Part shown: positions 33,105-42,544 of the stretch, one piece after another
Layout of the letters: each line of letters opens with the position of its first letter
Position numbering within the stretch: position 1 is the first letter of the stretch
Origin: Chara braunii
Taxonomy: Eukaryota > Streptophyta > Charophyceae > Charales > Characeae
NCBI GenBank assembly: GCA_003427395.1
Contig: BFEA01000076.1
Coordinates: 1,201,318 to 1,252,363 of the forward strand
Length of the DNA: 51,046 nucleotides
Direction of reading: 5' to 3'
Notes under the pieces: model-generated
Told to the model about the DNA's origin: nothing
Databases searched by the model: none
What the model saw: only the letters and a program-made list of their open reading frames with translations
Position numbers and translations under genes: made by a program

Positions 33105-33330
33105 CAGACACAGCATTCAGACAGTATTCAGACATAGTATTCAGACATAGCATTCAGACCCAGTGTCCGGAAACAGCATCCGGAGACAGCATCCGAAAAC
33201 AGCATTCGGAAAACACCATCCGGAGACACCATCCGGAGACAGCATCCGGAACAGCATCCGGAGACAGCATCCGAAAACAACATCCAGAGACAGCATCCAG
33301 AAAACAACATCCTGGAAAACAGCATAAAAA
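33105..33330. repeat. 13-bp minisatellite (CGGAGACAGCATC)
   Basis: About 16 imperfect units of 11-14 bases: ACAGTATTCAG at the left, grading to CGGAGACAGCATC and then CCAGAAAACAACATC. All three minus-strand frames stay open through it (33128-33380), giving Cys/Phe/Asp/Ala repeats; these are not genes. Confidence 0.9.
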
Positions 33331-33400
33331 ACTGTATTCAAAAGCCACTCAAATAGCGGATTTCTGCCAATCAAACACATTCTCTCTTTTCATCTAACAG

Positions 33401-33920
33401 GGAGCAACAATTTATCAAATACATGAGAGAAATCAACCCCATTTTGGTCGAGCAATCTGTCGTCAACGGTCTCAATCGGATATCCTTAAGAGAATGTTTC
33501 CCATACAGATATGTCAAGGTTGACGGCTTCAGGCGCAAAGATCTGTCAATCTTCGTCGCCCTTACAGAATTTGCAGGAGCAGTCAAAGATCTGCAGATAT
33601 ACCTGAAGAAAGGAAATGAGACACATCCTCATTTTGATGCAGTGTGGGCCGCGGCAGCTGGTTTTGTCCAATGGAAAGTTGAGAGACTCCAGGGGAGCTC
33701 AAAGCTAGTCTATAGCTTTGGTCCTAAGCTTTTCGTTGACTACCCCAAACCACCGGTCCCTTACTACTTCACTGACGGATCCTACTGGGGTGACCTTGTG
33801 GACCTAGCCAAGAGATACATATCGCCGACAGTGATCGACTACGAGGCAGTGACTGAGCCCTCTGAGTTTCCACATCTCAGGAGGGTCATCTTCTCTCAGC
33901 CCTATCTTCCCACTCTATAG
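33401..33920 (+). CDS. Hypothetical protein, putative terminal exon
   Basis: The most convincing coding sequence in the window. A pyrimidine-rich tract and CTAACAG (to 33400) form a good 3' splice site with a branch-like CTAAC. The frame then runs from GAG 33402 (one base completes a split codon) through ATG 33423 to TAG 33918-33920, about 172 codons. The product has balanced composition, e.g. FPYRYVKVDGFRRKD, FVALTEFAGAVKDLQIYLKK and YYFTDGSYWGDLVDLAKRY, and is not derived from a repeat. No family was recognised, no signal peptide or membrane helix seen. If no intron precedes it, the ATG at 33423 would give 165 residues. Confidence 0.6.
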
Positions 33921-34759
33921 GAGGAATTTTGTGCCATGGTTGGCTTCCGCATCATGAGACTTGGCTGAAAGTGTTTGGAACTAGCAGGCTTCAGGTGGCT
34001 TTACATTCAGAAGCCGCAGAATCAGAGAGTACGGACGCATGGCAAGAAGCCCAAACGACAGACAACAAAATGAGAAGTTGAGTGTGAGGTTCAGAGGGAT
34101 GAGTGAGAACTCTTGATTGGTGCTGGCCGTGCTCTCTTCTATATGTACTTCCTGAGACTATTATGAGAGTTCTCATTCTTCCCTCATTTATTTGTCTATG
34201 TCTTTGCTCGAGTCCGTCGGTCTTGCCTTCTTGCATTGTTCTTGCTTGATGATTGCTTCATGGATGATTCTGTCACAGTTCTCAAAATCAGATTGACATA
34301 ATTGATGCATGCATAGCACTCCATAATTTTATGATTATTATTTGCACGATTCTCTGCTGTTCCGAATCAAAATAGAAGATTCCTAAGACCGGGGACCGAC
34401 GAAGACCGCAATTGAAGGGTCTCGCTCGAAGCCGGACGCACACAACAGGAAGGGATTTGCTTTAATTAATTTATTTTATTTATTGCAATCACATACAAAA
34501 CCCTGCGTGACAGCCTGTTGGCATTCCGGTCGCCTGAAGGGGCTCGACTGGGAAAAGTGAAACAATGAGCGGTAAGATGCCTAGAACTGACCCGTCAGAT
34601 ATTAAAATCAAACTTTTAAAAGGTCGTCTATTGCCGCTTTGGCTTCCAAAACATATTATTCTTCTAATCACTGCGATCAAAGTACCAATCAAACCATTTC
34701 ACTACCAAAGATTTTCTATTCTACTTAACATATGACTGAACATCAAATAGTATAAAAGT
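33921..34759. other. Probable 3' flank, no gene seen
   Basis: T/C-mixed sequence after the putative stop, then AT-rich. No frame above 81 codons. AATAAA-like motifs are too common here to choose a poly(A) site. Confidence 0.5.
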
Positions 34760-35300
34760 TATATAGGACTGATAATGAATATGGAGGTATTACCGCTGAG
34801 AACCCTTCCGACTTTCACAAGTACTATGTGTCCAAGACTCTTCAACAGATCAGGTCCAGTTCAATCCCAAAATCACGCACAAAATAGACCTGTACAAAAC
34901 ATGCAAGGACAGTACACATGTCATGCACTAACGGTGTCAACCATCAATCCACACCTCAAACATTGTCCCTCACTTCCCAAACCATGTATGATAGTTCTAT
35001 CTTTCCTGAGATGTAAGCCCAACCCCCTCACATTTCTTCAAAGGACCCTTGAGAGTGTCTAGGACCATTTAGGCAATGACCACAGGTGACAGTTTTACTG
35101 ACCACAGGGTTTGACTTTAGACATCGGTATCAAGTCAAGGGGAAAAAGTTGAATCGGCAACAACCGACCTGTTATCGAGAGATAACATAAAATTTGAGTC
35201 CTCTTTGTAAGACTTCTCCTTCAATTGCAGTAGATCAAAACATGGACCTGCACACACACAGGTCAACAAAGATTCAACACCCGCACTCGATTTCCTACAT
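34760..35300. mobile_element. Outer part of LTR-like block, copy III
   Basis: Contains GAATCGGCAAC...CGACCTGTTATC-GAGA-GATAACA (about 35150-35187), matching copy II at 26961-26995, and GGACCTGCACACACACAGGTCAACA (about 35242-35266), matching 7014-7040. The LTR part with the PBS is absent. Confidence 0.6.
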
Positions 35301-35584
35301 ATGGATATCTAAAGGTCAAGCCCTTAGATCTGGTCTTGGAGCTCTTGGGATCAACATCCCAAAGTCTAACCTCCTAGCTTCTACCTACCCTATGACGTCT
35401 GTCACTCTTCCTCCTTTTGTTCAAGGAGTCTCTTGCCTATGTCCTAAGTTGTCTTAGGGAACTCATATTTCCCCTACTCTTAGTCCTTCCATTTTCTCTC
35501 TTGCGGATAAGCACATCCTTTGGTACTTACGCGGTAGTCTAGCTGAGATCAAATCATGCCATTTTGGAGGTTTCTCCCTTAGGA

Positions 35585-36020
35585 GTCTATCAATGAACTG
35601 AGGCTACGAGGAGCTTATTTTCTTCAATTTTTTTGTCTCCGCGGTATTTGTCTTCTTCTTTACTTCTTTTTACAACATTCAGAGTCACTCCCGCTGGAGC
35701 ACTCCCTTTTCCCTTCTTCTCTTCTTGTCCTGACATACGCAAGTAGTAGGTTGACTCACCCGGGAATCTTCCACTACTTGATCAATTCCAAACAGTCCGT
35801 TAGTCTATCAATGAACAGAGGCTACGAGGAACTTCTTTTCTTCTACTTCTTTGTCTCCGCGGCATTTGCCTTTTTCTCGACTTCTTTTTAGAACATTCGG
35901 AGTCACTCGCGTTGGAGCACTCCCTTTTCCCTTCTACTCTTCTTGTCCTGACATACGCAAGTAGTGGGTTGACTCACCCGGGAATCTTCCGCTACTTGAT
36001 CAATTTCAAACAGTCGGTTA
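35585..36020. repeat. Two tandem 218-bp units
   Basis: GTCTATCAATGAAC(T/A)GAGGC starts at 35585 and 35803; the units are about 90% alike. Each contains one strong hairpin, CAAGTAGT...ACTACTTG or its G-U variant, whose apex is the conserved CACCCGGGAA also seen in the following array. Confidence 0.9.
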
Positions 36021-37130
36021 ATCATATGAGTAGTCGGGTAGTTCCACGGGAGTACTCAACCACTCTTCAAGGTTCATGCAGCCCTTATGCAATCAATCAG
36101 TTCAAGCAATCTTATACAAGTGATTGGATAACTCACAGGGGAGTATCCCTTTAATAGTAAAATAATTAGTTGAGAGACCTTTGTCGAAGCATCTCAGCAC
36201 TTGTTCTAATGTCCATAAAACATTCCAGACCGGGTATCAATACCGAATTCAAGTTAGTAATAAGTGGTCTTCACGAAAGCCTCCTATTATTCCTTGATCA
36301 AAACCCAACCTATCCTCAAAAAGCGTAATAGGATGACCCCACGGGAGTCACTACTACTTTCTCAGAGTGAGACGAGCTAGTATTAAGTTAGTAAACTCAG
36401 GCAAACACCAGATCCTCCATTTGCTGGAGTATCTATTTAGACTTGTTAACACAGAGTCAGACAAGCAATAGGATGACCCCACGGGAGCCTCCCATATCCT
36501 GCTTCAATGCTAAACATATAGATCGTTAGTACTTATTTATATCATCCATCTGTCATACCCAAGCAAGTAGTAGGGTTACTCACCCGAGAGTATCCCTCTA
36601 CTGCTTAAACACAATTACCTCATTCCTTCCCTCGTTAGTCGATCCCAAAATCAAACAAGTATTAGGATAACCCTCCCGAGAGTTATCCTACTACCAGTTC
36701 GATGCGTAGGAGATTAGTCAAAACATCTCTTAGTATGTCGACTCGCACGAGAAGTTAGACAGATCGTCCGAGACTTAGGAGTTCGTGTACTCACACGGTG
36801 AGTACTTAGTTCCTTTCCAAGTCTAGTCAGATCAGCGATAGGAAAGGCCCACGAGAGTCTCCTACTACCTACGTTTCTATTAGTCATTGAAGATATGTAC
36901 CCCACGGGAGTACCGAATTATCTCTCAGATCTAGCCTGTAAGTCAATAGAGAAGGCGCACTACATCCTCCTGTTACAATGCCAAAATCAAACAGACATTT
37001 CATCAAATGTCACTTTAGTCAGATCAATGGCAGAGTAACTTTGCACGACGAGTACCCCGTCATCCATCTTAGTTAGCACATGCAAGCAGTGTGACGACCC
37101 CTCGGGAGCCTCCATCACACGGTTTTGTCT
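35730..37130 (+). repeat. Array of hairpins with CCCACGGGAG-type apex and covarying stems
   Basis: At least twelve hairpins share an apex close to ACCCCACGGGAG while arms differ and pair. Examples with start positions: CAAGTAGTAGG/CCACTACTTG (35738), GGATAACTC/GAGTATCC (36125), TAGGATGAC/GTCACTACTA (36330), AGGAT/ATCCT (36472), AGTAGTAGGGTTACTC/GAGTATCCCTCTACT (36567), TAGGATAAC/GTTATCCTA (36662), GTACTCA/TGAGTAC (36787), TAGGA/TCCTA (36837), GTAC/GTAC (36896), GTGTGACG/CATCACAC (37088). Weaker ones are near 36045 and 36737. Spacing is about 50-130 bases. Confidence 0.88.
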
Positions 37131-37284
37131 CTCAAACCCAAGTAAACTAAGTTCCTTCTCGATTCTCCTAAGTTCCTTCCTTTCATCAGGCAGGATTCTT
37201 ACTTCAATCGTATACCCTTTTTCGTTTGATACACTTTTAATCATAAAGAAAACACAAACAGTATATTACACAACCATACTAGCA

Positions 37285-37410
37285 GTCCAATAGAAGGTCG
37301 TGGCCTATAAGGGTATATGGGAAAGGAATAGGTAACACGTACCTCATCCTTCCTTGCCTCCAGAGTTCCTCCTGAACTCCGACAGAGCTCCCACAATCGC
37401 CCTGTATTTG
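37285..37410. repeat. Right flank block shared with 29038-29200
   Basis: Begins CCTATAAGGG and ends with GACAGAGCTCCCACAATCG; follows the hairpin array as in the other copy. A further inverted pair, TTTGGTCC and GGAACCAAA, flanks 37407-37450. Confidence 0.8.
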
Positions 37411-37439
37411 GTCCTGTATGATTTATGTAATTGGTTGTC

Positions 37440-38140
37440 CGGAACCAAATGTGAATACATCATCAAACAAATATAGTTGAAAAGATAGGTACTTGAGAGG
37501 CCCGAGTAAAGGAAAAGAATGGAGGAGGATGAAGGAGGTAGGCACCGTCACATAGTGACAATGTTTCTCTCCTTTTCTAGTGCCCCATATTTCTCTCCCT
37601 TTCTAGTCCTTGTTTGTCGCATGATGCTCAATAATAACAAATAATTATGACAACAATATTAATAAACAAATAAATAATGAAGATAAAAATAACAATAATG
37701 GTAATAGTAATCATAAAAGAAAATAATAAAAATAACAAATAATGGCACATAAATAATAGCAATAATAATAACAAGACTAACAATATTTATAACAATAATT
37801 ATAATTGTGATAATATTTTGTCAACGTTTTGAAGAACCTTGTAGGGAGCAAAGGATCGAAGAGAGCGAAGATGCCTTATTAATGTGCCACTTGTAAGAGA
37901 TTTTCCTCCCCATCACTCTCTTCTTTCCCCTCTGCCTTTCCCTCACTCTCCTTCTTCCCTTCCTCTTCCATCCTTTTTCTTCTCTTCCCTTCTCTCCTTC
38001 TCTTTTTCTCTGTCGGTGATATAGTTGAAAACGGTCTTCACTTTTTATGGTGGCAGATGAAGTTCCCAAGTTATATCCCAGGTCTCAGCCTTACCCATAT
38101 ACAGTAGCAGTTAACTTGTGTGAGCTTGAACTGCAGGTCA
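37440..38140. other. AAT-rich and pyrimidine-rich stretch, no gene
   Basis: 37620-37810 is dominated by AAT/AAC/ATA triplets; 37910-38010 is a CT-rich tract whose reverse strand encodes only Lys/Arg/Glu/Gly runs. Confidence 0.7.
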
Positions 38141-38149
38141 GTAGGCAAG

Positions 38150-38420
38150 CGGTCAAGCGGGCAGTCTTACCCAGTCCAGTCAGTGGTACCTAGTCCCGTT
38201 GTTTACCTAGTCTAGTCAGTAGTGCAAAGTGGAACTCTGCATCCCCTGGGCTCGGGCGGCATCGATGAACCAAGCCAAAAACAAGTATAAATAAGGAGGC
38301 AGCGGCGAGCTATGCACGCATTCCGTTGATGAGGATGCGGAAGCGCTGCCACTGCGACTCGTGCTACGGAGGTCTGCAGATTGCCCAAAAACGAAGTGAG
38401 CTGTGTCAAAGATTAACAGT
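38150..38420 (+). promoter_or_regulatory. TATA-containing promoter-like repeat, copy 1
   Basis: Contains AGTATAAATAAGGAGGCAGCG (TATA at 38286-38293, written without its first base here it is GTATAAATA) followed by a block with CATGCG/GATGCGGAA, CGCTGCCACTGCGACT and GAAGTGAGC. The second copy at 39290-39560 keeps the TATA box and the following 120 bases while flanks differ. Conserved spacing suggests transcription starting near 38315 on the plus strand; not proven. Confidence 0.5.
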
Positions 38421-38519
38421 TAGTAGCAGGAAGGGTCAATGCTGGTAGGTCCATGTGTGTGCGTCTGTAAAAAGTCAGATGAATCAGTCTGACGCAGTTA
38501 CGCTTTTCGGGGTTGTATA

Positions 38520-38770
38520 GCGAATGACCACACACACACAACCTGTGCACACACAGACACTGTTTATTCTCACACAGACACATAGTCTGTTGACACACAG
38601 ACACATAGTCTGTCGACACACAGACAGATTATTCACATGCAGACACGGTCTGCACACATACAGACAACCTATACTCATTTTGACAGTCTGTTCATATGCA
38701 GACACGGGGTGTACACGCACAAATAGTTTGTTCGCACGCAGACCCGGATCGCACACGCACAAATAATATG
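38520..38770 (+). repeat. CACACAGACA satellite
   Basis: Units of about 20-26 bases with CACACAGACACATAGTCTGT; AGACACA and TGTCT parts make short hairpins. Confidence 0.9.
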
Positions 38771-38779
38771 TCGAGATGT

Positions 38780-39055
38780 GACAAAACAGTCTGTCTGTCA
38801 ATCTGTTTGTATGTCTGTTTTCTGTCTGTGTCGGTCCTTGTCTGTTTGTCTGTTCGCCTGCCAGTTTGTGTCTGTCTGTGTCTGTCCATCTGCGTGTCTG
38901 CATATGTTTGTCTGTTTCTATCCCTGTCAGTTCGTCCGTCGGTGTCTGTTTGTCTGCTTGTTTTTGTCTGTCCGCTTGTCTGTCACTGTCTGTCTGGTTG
39001 TTATTGTTTGAATGTTAGTCTGTTCTTGTTTTCTTGCTCTGCCTCTGTGTATAGT
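38780..39055 (+). repeat. TCTGTCTG satellite
   Basis: Degenerate TCTGTTTGTCTG tetranucleotide-based repeat; strand-swapped relative to the preceding block (the two could pair). Cys/Val/Ser-rich frames here are artefacts. Confidence 0.92.
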
Positions 39056-39289
39056 ATCCCTGTGTGCTTGGACCCGTAACCTGTGTCTTAGAAGTCAGTT
39101 GTTTGTCTGTCGCAGGCCAGTGTAGTCGTCGGGTCTTGAACCGTAGGTCTGTCCCGTGGGGGTCAAAGTCGTGGCTGCTACAGTCCTGAAAGGTCAAGGC
39201 CGTAGCTGCTACAGTGTCCGAAACGCCAGGACCGATGTTTCCGGAAGGTCCTAGCAGTGGCCTTTCGAAGCTACCTATGATTAGGCTGA

Positions 39290-39560
39290 GCCAAGTGGGC
39301 AAGTAGTGGAGTCTACCAGTGCGGAGTCAGTAGTCCCCGCCCCAGTCAGTCCTAGTCCAGTCAAGCAAGCACCGCATGGGAGTGTGTGCACTATAGGCAT
39401 GGGAGAGGGTTAAGCCAACGAGCTAGAAAAGTATAAATCAAGAGGCAGCGCCCAGCCATTCATCCATTCCTGCATGAGCCATGCGGAAACGCCGCTACAG
39501 TGACTTGTGCGGGGTGGTCTGCAGTGAGCCCGAAGACGAAGTGGGCAGGGAAGGAGAGTG
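39290..39560 (+). promoter_or_regulatory. TATA-containing promoter-like repeat, copy 2
   Basis: AAAGTATAAATCAAGAGGC at about 39428-39446 matches copy 1, as do CATGCGGAA, CGCCGCTACAGTGACTTG, GGTCTGCAG and GAAGACGAAGTG. It is followed by a TGTG-type satellite fragment (39610-39680), then the segment with GCGCCATAG and GAACTGTGTTCT that also precedes the TAA unit at 9201-9380. Confidence 0.5.
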
Positions 39561-39639
39561 AAACCACAACGCAGTGGTATAAGCAGCCATTTGCCGCCAT
39601 AGCTGGTAGAGGAGTGCAGTGTGTGTATACAGTGTGATA

Positions 39640-40420
39640 CGTGTGGGATATTCAGTGAGTATGTGTGAGCAGCAGAATAGGGCGTAGTGACGTACAGTGA
39701 GTTCGTATGGGCGCTGACGCGCCATAGGCATCTGCAATGAACATGTATCCGAACTGTGTTCTTCGTCGTCATATCGCTGAGCTTTTAATTGGGCGATTGT
39801 CGCCAGTGTGACGTGCCCTCTGTTTGCATGCATGTGACGAAAGAAAGAAAAGCCATTCTGATTGCAAAATAATAAAAATAATAATAATGATAATAATAGT
39901 AATAATAATAATAATAATATAATGATACCATTCAATCAAATAATAATAATAATAATAATAATAAAAAATGAGAAAATTAAATCAAATAAAAAGGCAAGGA
40001 AAATGAGCAATAACGTACTTCAGAAATCAAATGACATCACATATAAATCCAGATAGTCGTGACCTCGAACCAACAGCAGAATTGCATCACGAGTTTCACC
40101 AAATAAAAGACACCAAGAGTTCATAATTGACATTGTTCATAAAGTCTCATCATCATCATCAATGAAGAACCAATGTTGATATCCTATCTGGCGCTCAACG
40201 CCCAGACTACAGATGGCAGATCCTATCTAGCCTAGACTATAATGCCGCATGATGACGACAACAACTTTCCCAAAGTACGAGCATACAACGACCAGTCTCG
40301 CACGCTTCCAGCACCAGGTATGTCTTTCGCCTCAGTCACAACCTCGTTCCTCAACACATAGATGCCACTTGCACCCATGGACCACCATGCGCCCCATCTA
40401 GCATGGTGCAGAGCGTCTCC
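39640..40420 (+). repeat. TAA-linked unit with donor-like site
   Basis: Same order as 9201-9850: GCGCCATAG, GAACTGTGTTCT, GGGCGATTGT, TAA tract (39868-39965), GATAGTCGTGACCTCGAACC, ATCCTATCTGGCGCTCA, GTACGAGCATAC and CACCAG|GTATGT with GT at 40318, followed by CTTTCGCCTCA. It is about 85% like the 9430-9830 unit by eye. Confidence 0.85.
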
Positions 40421-40440
40421 GCTTGTCGACATATAGCCTC

Positions 40441-40477
40441 CTGATGAGTCGGTGAAACTCCGACGAAACAGTTTGTC
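40441..40477 (+). ncRNA. Hammerhead-ribozyme-like core
   Basis: CTGATGA (40441-40447), stem II GTCGG (40448-40452) with CCGAC (40460-40464) closing TGAAACT, GAAA (40465-40468), a three-pair stem III ACA/TGT around GTT, and GTC (40475-40477) at the expected cleavage position. These are the invariant parts of a hammerhead with the short stem III known from retrotransposon-associated examples. Stem I is not convincing: bases before CTGATGA (TAGCCTC) do not pair with those after GTC (ACAGCCC). Activity is therefore doubtful. The reverse copy (40753-40789) reads CTTATGA and would be dead. Confidence 0.5.
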
Positions 40478-40752
40478 ACAGCCCCTCGTTTGTTGTCTTC
40501 TTCTCTCTCTTTGCCTACGGTTTACCGGGCAGTTCTATTTGTGACGATATATATATATATACAGGGTTACCAGCCCGTATGTACGGAGGCCCCTGGGGGG
40601 ACCTCCGTACGTTCGGGTGTTCGGGGTGTCGTATTGGGCCCAAACCCGACGGCGTTTGGCCCCCTCCAATATATATATATATCGTCACAAACAGAACTGC
40701 CCGGTAAAACCGTAGGCAGAGAGAGAGAAAAGGATAACAAACGAGGGGCTGC

Positions 40753-40789
40753 GACAAACTGTTTCGTCGGAGTTTCACCGACTCATAAG
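40753..40789 (-). ncRNA. Decayed hammerhead-like core, opposite arm
   Basis: Identical stem II, GAAA, stem III and GTC, but the CTGATGA box has T for the essential G. The base after the cleavage triplet is G instead of A. Confidence 0.45.
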
Positions 40790-41013
40790 GAGGCTATATA
40801 CGTAGTCCTAACACACGCGGTATTGTCCCTTTTTGTCCCTCTGTTCTCTCTCTCACACACACACACACATACACACTCCACACGCACTCACGCACACACT
40901 CATGCACACACACACACACGGGCGGTAGTGTATCTTTCTACGTTCTAGCGGTAGATTCATACAATTTCTTTTATTTAGTTATTTATTATTATTTATATAT
41001 ATAATATGTATAT

Positions 41014-41085
41014 ATCGTCACAAACAGATATATATATATATATATATATCTCTGCCTACGGTTTACCGGGCAGTTCTGTTTGTGA

Positions 41086-41128
<43 letters not shown>

Positions 41129-41130
41129 TA
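41014..41130. repeat. Fragments of the foldback arm with (TA)n
   Basis: ATCGTCACAAACAG (41014-41028) and, after a TA run, CTGCCTACGGTTTACCGGGC with TTCTGTTTGTGACG (41051-41090) in opposite orientation, then (TA)n to about 41130. These match the inner halves of the arms at 40431-40801. Confidence 0.85.
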
Positions 41131-41755
41131 TCTATATTATGCCTTCGATGGAGGTAGCGTGTAGCCAGTCGTGGAGTTGCAGACTTACCAGTTCGCTCTC
41201 CCTCTTCTCGTTGTCGTCGTGGTCGCTAACTCGTTGCTCCTTGCTTGCAGCGCAACACAAACCATCACGATGTGCCACATATCGAGACTGCGACACGGAA
41301 GACACGACCGGCATATGAGCGAGTTCCACCAAGTCAGGCGGGTAGCGAGCGTGGTCTCGGGGGCAACATGACTACGAAGCCGCGACTGCTTTCTTTGAGA
41401 TGAGGGTGCCAAGGTTGAGAATAGGCGACAGGTAACTCGTTGCTCCTTGCTCTTCCCTTGTCCTCCTCCTCCTCCTCCTCCTTTTTCTTCTTCTTCTACT
41501 CCTGCACACTATCTCTACTGCTTGGCGCGCCCCTCTGCGATGCTCTGCCCGCCATCTCTGCTGCTCCGCGTGCACAGTAGTGCTCACGTTTGTTGTTGAC
41601 CGACCGCCCCGTAATCGACCGAGTGGTTGTACGCGCGGCTCCCTCCTCTATCTGCGCCCCGCCTTCCCCTCATCGCGTGTTCTTTCATCCAAACTCTACC
41701 TCTGCGCGCACATCCCCCGCACGTTCATTGTTGGTCCTCGTCTTTTCTCACTTCT

Positions 41756-41892
41756 TCTTTTTCTTCTTCTTCTTATTATTATTATTTTTATTCTTCTTTT
41801 GTTCTTCGTCTTCTTCTTCTTCTTCTTCTTCTTCTTCTTCTTCTTCTTTCTCTTCTTTCTCTTCTTCTCCTTCTCCTTCTTCTTTCTCCTCC
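41756..41892. repeat. (CTT)n polypyrimidine tract
   Basis: CTT/TTA/CTC triplet runs; all plus-strand frames give Ser, Phe or Leu runs and the minus strand gives Lys/Arg runs. Not coding. Confidence 0.95.
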
Positions 41893-42167
41893 TCGCGCGC
41901 CTTTCCCCCCTCTTCTTCGATTGGTCACCCGCCTTCTCTTGTACGAGGTCGCCCATGTTTTGATCTCGTGTTCGCGAGATATTTCTTTCGCGCTCTGCCC
42001 TTCTCTACTCCCCTCTCGAGGCGTGAACCTGTATCGAGCGGGATCGACTTGAAGCTTTGAAGCACTGGCCTGGATAAGAATGAAACTGCCTGTAATTCGG
42101 CTGCGGGTTCATCCGCACAAATCTACTGTTTGAAGTACGAGATCGGGGGAAGAAAGAGACAAACCAG

Positions 42168-42171
42168 AAAA

Positions 42172-42210
<39 letters not shown>

Positions 42211-42211
42211 A
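42168..42211. repeat. (AAAT)n microsatellite
   Basis: Eleven AAAT units inside repeat A copy 3. Confidence 0.97.
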
Positions 42212-42544
42212 ATGAGAAATGAGAATCCAACTATAACTTAACAAAAAAAAAACAAAAAAAAAAACAGAATCTAACTACTAACTTTTTGTACGAGCCAAGT
42301 GTAACGGCCTCGTTACAGCGGACTAAACTGTAACAGCCTCTGAAGAATGAGATCACGGGTTCCAGCCCCGGCCACCTAAGCCCAAGGTGAAAGCATAGTG
42401 GATCTCCTTATCAAAAAGGAGCTAGCTCAGGGTCACGTGGACTCGATCCCCAAGTCAGTCGCTTGATAATTTGTCATGATACCTACTGAGTTAACTCCCA
42501 TTTTCGAAAGAAAGGGAGCAACTCCGGTATAATTATAATAGTGG

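Larger units (their letters stand above)
40431..40801. mobile_element. Foldback element with (TA)n-bounded arms and hammerhead-like sequence
   Basis: Two arms of about 130 bases (40431-40561 and 40674-40801) are inverted and about 93% alike. Each arm has, from outside in: GCCTCCT, a hammerhead-like core, CAGCCCCTCGTTTGTT, a CT-rich run, CTGCCTACGGTTTACCGGGCAG (itself a hairpin), TTCTRTTTGTGACG and (AT)n. The middle (40562-40673) includes another palindrome, ACGGAGG...CCTCCGT. It sits at the start of repeat A copy 3. Arm fragments recur at 41014-41030 and 41051-41130. Confidence 0.85.

Noticed and set aside
32486-33920. Direct splice of the 32486 frame to the 33401 exon
   Set aside because: The one visible donor candidate (near 32772) leaves the wrong phase, so the two are listed as separate putative exons.
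41580-42060. Ser-, Phe- or Leu-rich frames of 127-156 codons
   Set aside because: Produced by the CTT/TTA polypyrimidine tract of repeat A copy 3; copies 1 and 2 do not keep them.
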